64,000 nucleotides of DNA from positions 24,910 to 88,909 of the forward strand of contig DATMYF010000069.1 of NCBI GenBank assembly GCA_035561075.1, written 5' to 3'. Within the stretch, counting starts at the first letter, position 1. Every line of letters begins with the position of its first letter. Below the pieces are notes generated by a model. That model made no database searches. It was not told the DNA's origin and saw only the letters and a list, made by a program, of their open reading frames with translations. The translations under genes and the position numbers were made by a program. This document shows positions 32,839 to 39,645 of the stretch, piece by piece. Source of the stretch: JAMCRM01 sp035561075 (GTDB lineage: Bacteria > Acidobacteriota > Terriglobia > Bryobacterales > Bryobacteraceae).

Positions 32839-33096
32839 ATGAACGTTTTGAGACTCTCGGTGTTTGCAGTTGTTTTGGCAACTGTTCCCGCTGTCGCACT
32901 GCAAGCCCAGGCCACGAAGACCGGCAAGAAAGCCGAAGCCAAAGTGGTCGACCCCGTCTGCGGCATGACGCTCGATCCGAAGACAGCCGAAGAGGCCGTT
33001 TACAAAGGCAAGACTTACTACTTCTGCGCGCGATCGGAGAAGTAGGAGTTTGAAAAGAACCCTGAGAAGTACGTGCCGAAAGACAAGAAGAAGTAA
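32839..33096 (+). pseudogene. YHS-domain metal-binding protein interrupted by an amber codon
   Basis: ATG 32839 starts a signal peptide (to ALQAQ) and then a YHS domain: VDPVCGMTLDPKTAEEAVYK, GKTYYFCARSEK, then TAG at 33043-33045, and in the same frame EFEKNPEKYVPKDKKK to TAA at 33094. YHS domains normally run straight through this point (FC...K-x-FEKNP..Y), so a single CAG-to-TAG change explains it. All Cys ligands lie before the stop, so a shortened product could still bind metal. It is the last gene of the CusCBA-1 group. Confidence 0.8.
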
Positions 33097-33157
33097 ATCC
33101 CGGTAAACGGGTCTGAACTGGATGGCAGCCGACACGCGACCGGGGGAGGAGTTACTT

Positions 33158-34138
33158 ATGGGCATCTCGTTCCCGTACCGGCTGACTCGCATTCTGGCAG
33201 TCGCTGTTTCTTTACTTGCGGTCAGAGGCTCGACCGCCGCCGCATCTGAGCGTCTTGGCGAAGACCGGCGGCAGTCTACGCTCGTTCGCGCGGAAGTAGA
33301 TCTTGTGGTTGTCCCAGTGATGGTGACTGACAGGCAGGGCAAGACGGTCACGGGCCTGGCAATGAGCGCCTTCACTGTTTTCGAACAGGGCACGTTGCAA
33401 CAAGTCGCGTCACTCAATACGGAGGATGCACCCTGCTCGATCGGTATTGTTCTCGATACCAGCGGGAGCATGAAAGGCGTCGCAGCCCGCGTCCGACGTA
33501 GTATCCGAGCGTTTCTGGACACGCTTCATCCAGACGATGAAGTCTCGCTGCTAACCGTGTCCGACCGCCCGCGGCTGCGGCTTGACTTCACCAGCGAAAT
33601 ATCGAGAGCCGATAGCGGCCTGCTGTTTTCAAAGTTCGCCGGTAGCACTCCCCTGGTCGACTCGGTTCGGTTCGCACTCCAACATATGCGCCATGCAAGT
33701 CATGGCAGGCGCGCACTGCTCATTGTCTCCGATGGACAAGACAATAGCAGCCGATTCTCAAAACGCGAACTTATGGAGCTCGCCATTGAAACGGACGTTC
33801 AGATCTATTCAATCGGTATCGCGGAAACGCCGATGAGCAAGCAGCAGAGTGCCCAGAATTGGCGTGGAATCACTCTGCTGGAGGACCTCTCGCAGGCGAC
33901 TGGTGGATTGCACTCAGTGGTTCGAGGATTCGTGGACCTGGAACCTACTGCTGCGCGCTTTGGGCGAGCTATGCACGATCAGTATGTCATCACCTACTAT
34001 TCGCCAAAACATCCCGACGAGGGCAAGTGGCGTAAGCTTGAAGTCAAGGTTATTGACCCGGCGGGCCAGCAGGTGCGGATCTTCGCGCGCCGACGCTATT
34101 TCGTGCCTAGCCGGCAACACACGAATAACCATGACTAG
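33158..34138 (+). CDS. VWA-domain protein of the VWFA-related acidobacterial type, copy 1
   Basis: About 326 residues from ATG 33158 (GGAGGAG six bases upstream; the earlier ATG at 33122 lacks a site). Signal peptide, then a short N-terminal beta domain (LVVVPVMVTDRQGKTVTGL...FTVFEQG), then a von Willebrand A domain with the MIDAS motif DTSGS (VLDTSGSMKGV) and DGQDNSS. The C-terminal strand-rich part is HDQYVITYYSPKHPDEGKW. Such proteins are highly expanded in Acidobacteriota; they are secreted, and function is unproven but adhesion or protein-protein contact is presumed. A paralogue lies at 55031. Confidence 0.9.
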   Translation: MGISFPYRLTRILAVAVSLLAVRGSTAAASERLGEDRRQSTLVRAEVDLVVVPVMVTDRQGKTVTGLAMSAFTVFEQGTLQQVASLNTEDAPCSIGIVLDTSGSMKGVAARVRRSIRAFLDTLHPDDEVSLLTVSDRPRLRLDFTSEISRADSGLLFSKFAGSTPLVDSVRFALQHMRHASHGRRALLIVSDGQDNSSRFSKRELMELAIETDVQIYSIGIAETPMSKQQSAQNWRGITLLEDLSQATGGLHSVVRGFVDLEPTAARFGRAMHDQYVITYYSPKHPDEGKWRKLEVKVIDPAGQQVRIFARRRYFVPSRQHTNNHD

Positions 34139-34150
34139 ACAGGAGGGCAT

Positions 34151-35041
34151 GTGAATCAACGAGTGCTCGTTGGCGTCTTTATACTCGCCGCGACATCGCA
34201 CGCAGACGAGGTATTTCGATATCGGGTTGAGCGGGACAGGTTAAAACGCGATCAACGCGGCGAGCTTCGGATCGACGCCGAAGGATTCACATACAGATCG
34301 GGCAACGGCAAAACGACTCTTCAAATCCCGCTGGCCGACGTCCTCGAAGCCAATGTATCAGACTCACGCGTCATCCAAATTAAGACCTACGACATCCTGA
34401 AACGCAACCTCGCCAGGCGACGGGTCTATACGTTCAGGCTGCTCGAGGGCGAGCATGACGAAGAGTTAACCCGCTTTCTGGCGACCAGCCTCCGGCACCC
34501 AGTCATTGGGTCATATGGAACACCGGCAGTGGACGCCTCGTCGCTTTCGGCGTACCACCGTCACAGGCTCGGAGGCTGTCATGGCAAGCTGCAGATAGAC
34601 TCGACCGGAATCCGCTTTGCGAGCGACAGACCTGCTGAGAGTCGAACTTGGTTGTATTCGGAGATCGAGACCGTCGGGAGCATGAATCCCTTCCACTTCC
34701 GCATCACCACCCTCGCTGAAACCTACAATTTCGACTTGAAGGAGAAACTGCCGGAACAGGTGCACGACCTCGCGACAAGGTCCGTGTACCGCTTGCCGCG
34801 GCTGCCACAACCGGCGAGTGAACCCATGGCGTCAGCATCTTCCGGATCGGAATCCGTGCTCACGGCGAACGGGCTCAGGGCCGTAGCCAGATCTTCTGAT
34901 TCGTCCGCGTTCATACTGCTCAGGTGCAGCGGTGGACACAGTGCGTTCTCGGTTGAGTCGCGGCCGGGCAGTGCTGGCGGGATCGGCAGCACCGCCCGCC
35001 GCACCGCATCGAGCTTGCCCCAACCAGTTTCACGACAGTGA
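34151..35041 (+). CDS. Secreted hypothetical protein with two PH-like repeats
   Basis: A 296-residue protein with GTG start (GAGGGCAT upstream) and a short signal (to TSHA). Two similar beta-rich units follow: GELRIDAEGFTYRSGNGKTT (about residues 36-110) and GKLQIDSTGIRFASDRPAES (about 145-220), each going on with a hydrophobic strand and a helix (LTRFLATSL; VHDLATRSVYRL). This is the layout of PH-like folds. The last 70 residues are low-complexity, Ser/Arg-rich and may result from a frame change. Family not recognised. It lies 12 bases after the VWA gene and is likely co-transcribed. Confidence 0.6.
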   Translation: MNQRVLVGVFILAATSHADEVFRYRVERDRLKRDQRGELRIDAEGFTYRSGNGKTTLQIPLADVLEANVSDSRVIQIKTYDILKRNLARRRVYTFRLLEGEHDEELTRFLATSLRHPVIGSYGTPAVDASSLSAYHRHRLGGCHGKLQIDSTGIRFASDRPAESRTWLYSEIETVGSMNPFHFRITTLAETYNFDLKEKLPEQVHDLATRSVYRLPRLPQPASEPMASASSGSESVLTANGLRAVARSSDSSAFILLRCSGGHSAFSVESRPGSAGGIGSTARRTASSLPQPVSRQ

Positions 35042-35188
35042 ACGCGGCGACGGGTCCAAAAAGTGGAACTTTCGGCGGCTGCAAACGCAATTCCTATTGG
35101 CGGTCCAACACGAGCGGATGACGGATCATGCGCAGGCCGGAGATGACGAAGCGACGGTCGCGCGGGCCAATTGCGGTGAACTGGCTTT

Positions 35189-35209
35189 GCCTTACGTTAC
35201 ACGTAAGGC
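35189..35209. promoter_or_regulatory. Perfect 9-bp inverted repeat, probable operator of the ycnI-like gene
   Basis: GCCTTACGT-TAC-ACGTAAGGC is a perfect inverted repeat with a 3-bp centre, ending about 57 bases before the ATG at 35267. Promoter-like elements follow directly (TGTGATAAT, an extended -10 shape, and TATACT). This position suits a repressor or activator site. The regulator is unknown. Confidence 0.5.
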
Positions 35210-35266
35210 GGTCCTTGAGCACTGTGATAATTCTGTATACTGGCCCGAGGCCGTTTAGGAGAACAA

Positions 35267-35752
35267 ATGTTTCCTTTAAGAGTCCGCATCAACCGTTCAA
35301 GAACGTTGCAAATCTTCTTAGCGGCATTGATCGCAGCTACGGCGGTTTACGCACACGTGAGCGTACGCCCTCGGGAGTCGACCGCTGGGACAAGCCAGCA
35401 GTACACGATGCGTGTGCCAACCGAAAAGAACATCGCCACAGTGCAGATCGAAATCGAGTTTCCCGCTCTCGCAGAAATTTCCGCAGTGGACGACAAGCCC
35501 GGATGGAAGCTCGAGCTAAGGAGGGACGCGGCCAGCAAGCTGGTTGGCGCGATCTGGAGTGGGTCGAGCATAGCACCTCGTGAGGTCGCAGAATTTACGT
35601 TTACAGCAAGAAACCCAAGCGAAGAGGCCAAGCTCGAGTGGAAGGCGATCCAGATCTACGAAGATGGCAGCCGGTCGGAGTGGACGGGACCAGCGGGATC
35701 ACGGACGCCTGCTTCTGTGACGACGATCAAACAGGCAGCGGGCAATCGTTGA
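35267..35752 (+). CDS. YcnI/DUF1775-like copper-binding protein
   Basis: A 161-residue exported protein. The signal peptide ends before HVSVRPRES, so the mature protein would begin with His. YcnI proteins use this N-terminal His plus a downstream Glu and a Trp to hold Cu(II). The core reads YTMRVPTEKNIATVQIEIEF, FPALAEISAV, PGWKLELRRD and WSGSSIAPREVAEFTFTARN, the DUF1775 pattern. Proposed role: periplasmic copper chaperone. It is isolated, with its own probable operator upstream; no CopC/CopD gene is beside it. TAGGAGAAC precedes the ATG. Confidence 0.88.
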   Translation: MFPLRVRINRSRTLQIFLAALIAATAVYAHVSVRPRESTAGTSQQYTMRVPTEKNIATVQIEIEFPALAEISAVDDKPGWKLELRRDAASKLVGAIWSGSSIAPREVAEFTFTARNPSEEAKLEWKAIQIYEDGSRSEWTGPAGSRTPASVTTIKQAAGNR

Positions 35753-35922
35753 TCCGTGTTCCACCAGTTTGGCGTTTAGCCGTAGAGTCGTTCCCCGCAA
35801 TCAAGCGGCAGGAGCAATGCGTACCCCGAGGATGGTGGTAGATCGCTCTTAAAATTCGGAAGGGATGCGGGCGATCTGGGCAGTAGTAGCCGCCAATCCC
35901 CGGGCCCATGTGTTGTCTGCAC

Positions 35923-37107
35923 TCATTTCGCGGGCAGCGGAACGTCAACAGTACGAACTCTGTCATCCGTCCATGCCACGCTGAGACTGTTGCCGTGCAA
36001 AGCCATCTTCGGAAAGCCGGTCTTCCGAGCCGTATCCACTGAGCTGACCCGCTGGGTGCCTGTAACGCGTCCATCAGCCGACACTCGGCGAACCAGGATC
36101 TGGCCGCCACCAGTCTGTTTCTTCTCGATCCAGCTAACGATCGCTCCTCCGTCCGGAAGCAGGACCACAGCCACGCGCCCAAGGGGCATCCCGGAGTCGA
36201 TGCGAGCAGGCGTGCCGAAGGTTGCGCCGCCATCTCCTGAAAAGGCAGCGTAGACGCGCGGCTTTTCGTCCGCGCCAGTGTACCAGGCAACAGCGACTCG
36301 ATTGCCGGAGGCGGCCAGCGCGGGGCCGTTTACAGGGCAGGCGTTGATACGCCACCGATCGCGATGGACTGGTCGGGGATGGCTCCACTTCCCATTCTTG
36401 AACGCAACAACAGAGATGTCCCTGATTTCGTCCGATTCATGGTCGCGGTAGGCGACAATCGGGCCGTCCGCAGTCACTCCCGCCGCCGTCTGGCAACACG
36501 TGCAAACGTCCGAGTCCAGCATTTCGTCAGAGATTACGGCACCGTCTGACGCGAACCGCGCGAATCGAAGCGCTTTGTCGTGTTCGCCCCCTTCCGGGGT
36601 GGGCGCAAGATACGCGGCACCCAGTTCTCTTGATAGAGTTACAAGCGAAGCGAACCCTGTGTATTGCCCTTCCTGGCGGACTTCGGGGGCAAACAAGATC
36701 TTCCAAGATGTTCCTCCGGCAGCGGACTGGGCCAAGCTGATCCCGTAGCTGTATGTGGAGTGGCCCTTCTTTTCCAGCCAGTGCGCAGCGAAAACCCCTT
36801 CGCGCATCGGCAACAACGTGGGATAGTCTGCCCAGTTGACGAACCAGTTGGCGCCCTCGGAGATGGTGCCGAGCAAGTGCCAGTCGCCGTTATTGCGTAC
36901 GGCAAACCGCAGGCTGCTTCGCCCTGCCTTCGCAGGCTCAATCCAGCTCAAATACACTTTCCCTTCTGGACCGGCTACGAGGTAGGCCTGACTGCTTCCC
37001 GGCGGCGCTGGATTCGGAATATGCTTCGTTTCCGCAAACGTCACGACAGTCACGAAAAACGTCAGAACACGTCCCAGATTCTGGATCAGCTTGTATGCTC
37101 TACCCAT
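35923..37107 (-). CDS. Secreted sialidase-like (BNR) beta-propeller protein
   Basis: About 394 residues from ATG 37107. An N-terminal hydrophobic signal is followed by repeated blades: YLSWIEPAKAGRSSLRFAVR, TSWKILFAPEVRQEGQYTGF, RVYAAFSGDGGATFGTP (a BNR/Asp-box-like SxDGGxTF) and GGAIVSWIEKKQTGG. Two conserved motifs stand out: CTCCQTA and INACPVNGP, giving three Cys that could bind metal or form disulfides. No catalytic Arg triad of true sialidases is evident. Family members are exported and of unknown role. It converges with the ycnI-like gene and may be functionally linked with it. Confidence 0.7.
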   Translation of the reverse strand: MGRAYKLIQNLGRVLTFFVTVVTFAETKHIPNPAPPGSSQAYLVAGPEGKVYLSWIEPAKAGRSSLRFAVRNNGDWHLLGTISEGANWFVNWADYPTLLPMREGVFAAHWLEKKGHSTYSYGISLAQSAAGGTSWKILFAPEVRQEGQYTGFASLVTLSRELGAAYLAPTPEGGEHDKALRFARFASDGAVISDEMLDSDVCTCCQTAAGVTADGPIVAYRDHESDEIRDISVVAFKNGKWSHPRPVHRDRWRINACPVNGPALAASGNRVAVAWYTGADEKPRVYAAFSGDGGATFGTPARIDSGMPLGRVAVVLLPDGGAIVSWIEKKQTGGGQILVRRVSADGRVTGTQRVSSVDTARKTGFPKMALHGNSLSVAWTDDRVRTVDVPLPAK

Positions 37108-37299
37108 GCACGGTTCAACAGGATGAACTCTATTGTACGCCGCCCGTTCGTTTCCAAGACCGCAGGCATCGTCGTCACACATGGCATGTGCTGCTCTGCC
37201 GAGAACTTAGCCTCTCTCGGCCCCGTCGTTGCGCGTGAGCGGATGTACTAAATGGGCCTGGTTTGCTGCTTTCGTGTTCCCATGCTTGCGGGAAGTCCG

Positions 37300-37758
37300 C
37301 TATCGTCCACGCTCGGCTTTTTGCCGCGCTTCTTCCATGGGGGAGTAGCGGCCATACTTCGTTTTGAACCATTGCTCCCGCCAGGAGTTGATGGGTTTTG
37401 CGGGTTCTATTCGCGGTTCGGCTCGAGGCGTGGTCTCTTCATGGAAAGCCGTATTCGCCTGCTCAGCCTTCTGCCGGGCCTCTTCCATGGGAGAGTAGCG
37501 GCCGTATTTCGCTTTGAACCATTGCTCCTGCCAGGAGTTGGTCGGTGTTGCGGACTTAGTTCGCGATTCGGCTCGAGGCGTAGTCTCCTCGTGGAAAGCC
37601 GTATTCGCTTGTTCAGCCTTCTGCCGGGCCTCTTCCATGGGAGAGTAACGGCCGTATTTCGCTTTGAACCATTGCTCCTGCCAAGAATTGGTCGGCTGCG
37701 CGAGGCCAGCCGCGGCAAACATCGCACCTGCGACAGAAACTACGATTAGGCGTTTCAT
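37300..37758 (-). CDS. Secreted protein made of three near-identical 50-residue repeats
   Basis: A 152-residue protein: signal peptide (1-21, ending GLAQ), then unit 1 (22-71), unit 2 (72-121) and a truncated unit 3 (122-152). Each unit begins P-x-NSW(Q/R)EQWFKxKYGRYSP and goes on MEEARQKAEQANTAFHEETT with a Pro-Arg-Ala-Glu linker. Units 1 and 2 differ at only a few residues. The aromatic WxEQWF...YGRY motif with an acidic helix suggests a binding module repeated on a string. I recognise no family. It stands alone on its strand next to the propeller gene. Confidence 0.8.
   Translation of the reverse strand: MKRLIVVSVAGAMFAAAGLAQPTNSWQEQWFKAKYGRYSPMEEARQKAEQANTAFHEETTPRAESRTKSATPTNSWQEQWFKAKYGRYSPMEEARQKAEQANTAFHEETTPRAEPRIEPAKPINSWREQWFKTKYGRYSPMEEARQKAERGR
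37303..37695 (-). repeat. 150-bp coding tandem repeat (2.6 units)
   Basis: Three units of 150 bp (37546-37695, 37396-37545 and the 93-bp partial 37303-37395) are highly similar at the nucleotide level, including synonymous sites, so the duplication is recent or kept uniform by recombination. They encode the repeats of the secreted protein described above. Confidence 0.9.
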
Positions 37759-38241
37759 ATCTCAAGATCCTTTCCGCGGAGCACCGCTTGTTGAATCGCT
37801 TCGATGCTCCGGTCACCCTGCTATGGAGCAAGACTCTTACCAATCTCTAAATAGCTTGTTTTCAATGCATTTGATCGCGGGTGGAAGCAGACGCCCCATG
37901 GTACTGCCTTAAGCCGTCCAGCCTCGCGGACAACTGGCGCAAATGAGGCGGTGCGCCCGCTGTGAATCTGGTGGAAGCCTGCTCTGACGGGGTTCTTTTC
38001 AAGCGTTGTTCCAGTCGGCCGCGGAGCGGTCGACCGAAAGCACCCGTTCAGGGCGTGACGTGCGGTGTTGCTTTTTCGAGGATAGGCACTCTCGCTTCGC
38101 GGCGGATACGGCAATTCAAAAACGTGGGCCGCAGCGCTATCCAACTCCGCTCAAGGCAAACAATCCGCTTATAGAGCAGATCAAATCTTTCGATTTCCCT
38201 CGTCGATGCTGCATGGCCTACACTTCCAGGCAGGGTATCGA
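37759..38241. other. Intergenic stretch without a recognisable gene
   Basis: About 480 bases between the divergent repeat-protein gene and the peptidase-like gene. No frame shows family similarity or a convincing start with a ribosome-binding site. It must contain both promoters, but no clear -35/-10 pair could be assigned. Confidence 0.4.
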
Positions 38242-38802
38242 ATGGCTGCGGGCAAGAGCACATGTGCTGGCGCGTTTACGTTTTGGGCGCTCGTGTCAGC
38301 GTTCGCGCAGACTGCCCCTTCATCGCACGCGCCCACGCCTGCAGCATCGCCGAACGCGTTCAATGTCAGTCTGCCGGATATTGGCCGCGCGATTAACAGC
38401 TCCTGCCGCCTCTCGGTTCCCGCAGGCGCGGATGCACGCGATCCCGCGAAAGTGGCCGAGATCTTCGCTAATAACCGCCTTGCAGAATGGCAGCAGCGGC
38501 TCAACCTCGAGGACTGGAAGATCTCAGTCGTCATGACCCGGCGCAGCGACCTGAAGCCGCGAACGCTGGGCGCCATCCGCTGGGATAAACCGAAGAAGAC
38601 GGCGGTGATGTGGGTGCTGGACGCGTCCGAGAATCAGCTGCCGATGTGCGAAATGCTAGCCAACATGGAACTGACCATCGTGCACGAGCTCGTTCACTTG
38701 GAGCTATCCTCCCTGCCCCGGAGCGAAGCAAGTCGCCCTATTGAGGAGCGTGCCGTAAGCCGGATCGCACAGGCTCTGCTAAAGCTCGATCGTCGCGACT
38801 GA
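38242..38802 (+). CDS. Exported zincin-like metalloprotease candidate (HExxH)
   Basis: About 186 residues from ATG 38242 (MAAGKSTCAGAFTFWALVSA signal); an upstream ATG at 38206 is possible. The C-terminal half contains ELTIVHELVHLELSSL, an HExxH zinc motif on a helix, followed about 20 residues later by EERAVSRIAQALL, whose Glu could be the third ligand as in minigluzincins. Before it is a WxxRLNLEDWKISVVM strand and MWVLDASENQLPMCEM. This is the layout of small gluzincin domains; no named family is assigned. It lies alone. Confidence 0.65.
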   Translation: MAAGKSTCAGAFTFWALVSAFAQTAPSSHAPTPAASPNAFNVSLPDIGRAINSSCRLSVPAGADARDPAKVAEIFANNRLAEWQQRLNLEDWKISVVMTRRSDLKPRTLGAIRWDKPKKTAVMWVLDASENQLPMCEMLANMELTIVHELVHLELSSLPRSEASRPIEERAVSRIAQALLKLDRRD

Positions 38803-38939
38803 ATCCCGCGACGCGGCATCGCCCTCGCTACCTGGATGCGGGACCTGATCCGCCAAAGTCCTGATTGAGGACCTCCGCGTTAAAGGCGTGCTGGTCAAGG
38901 CGGTCGCCGTGCTCAGGGCTTGAGCGGAGACAATCGAAG

Positions 38940-39251
38940 CTTCTCACGAAGGTCGACAGCGGCGCGAGCGATTGCCTGTTCGAGCGAAATTACGCTGAAC
39001 TGAAGCGCTGTCGCTTGCGATCGAAGACCGGTGTGCGAAAGACATTCACGACTGCGAACAGTCAATTCGAGGCGTACGGTCATGAGATGTCTCTTGCGGT
39101 GTTGGGCATCGAAGTCGCTTCGCTCGTTTACTTCTGCGCAGATCCCAGTATTACCCGCAATTTACTCGGCCGACGGGGCTGGCTGGACCGCATCCGCTTT
39201 GGTTTCGTTGATCATGGCTGTGCCGCATGCCTGGACGCGTACGACCGCTGA
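38940..39251 (+). pseudogene. Retropepsin-like aspartic protease fragment
   Basis: In-frame from about 38940 the sequence reads LLTKVDSGASDCLFERNYAE, then FTTANSQFEAYGHEM, VASLVYFCADPSITRNLLGR and GWLDRIRFGFVDHG. This is the bacterial retropepsin-like fold with a D-S/T-G-A active-site motif and the late LGR-x-GxLDR block. The N-terminal strand before the active site is missing or out of frame, with no start codon in a good context, so it is probably truncated. Confidence 0.6.
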
Positions 39252-39332
39252 CCCGGAACAACTGACTGCGCGGAAAACAAGGCCAGTCGCGCACGCGACC
39301 AGCATGCGGGGCCTCCGCGCGTCCTTCCAATC

Positions 39333-39545
39333 TCATGTGCTCGAATCCTGTGATCGAACTGCCTCCCAACCGCTTTCTAGCTCGGACAATCTCCGCATTG
39401 CGGCCGCGAGGGCCCCGGTGCGCTTGCGAGATGCATCCCCCGCTTGAATCGCTTTCTGGTGCATATTGACAACGGCCCGCTGCGAGGCGATTTGGTCCGG
39501 CAGCGGGGACTCGCGAGGTGGCCTTCGGATGCGCCGGGCTACCAT
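39333..39545 (-). CDS. Short hypothetical helical protein
   Basis: A 70-codon frame on the reverse strand: a basic N-terminus (MVARRIRRPP) followed by a predicted helix with spaced Ala, Leu and Arg (AVVNMHQKAIQAGDA; GALAAAMRRLSELESGWEAV). No family is recognised and the ribosome-binding site is weak. It could be real because the helix is amphipathic, but evidence is thin. Confidence 0.3.
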   Translation of the reverse strand: MVARRIRRPPRESPLPDQIASQRAVVNMHQKAIQAGDASRKRTGALAAAMRRLSELESGWEAVRSQDSST

Positions 39546-39645
39546 GACCAGATTCTAAACCAGAGGACAAGCGATGGAATCTGACGGGAGGTGGTCGTAG
39601 CCGCCGTGGCCCTTACCTGATTGAGGTTCCCTGCCGTGGCCTGTA

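Noticed and set aside
33043..33045. Stop inside the YHS gene as a recoded selenocysteine
   Set aside because: The codon is TAG, not TGA, and the position is normally not a Cys.
32386..33522. 378-codon reverse open frame
   Set aside because: It is antisense to the end of the RND pump, the helical protein, the YHS gene and the VWA gene.
37303..37695. Regular repeats suggesting a CRISPR-like array
   Set aside because: The 150-bp units are contiguous, without spacers, and encode a continuous repeated protein with a signal peptide.
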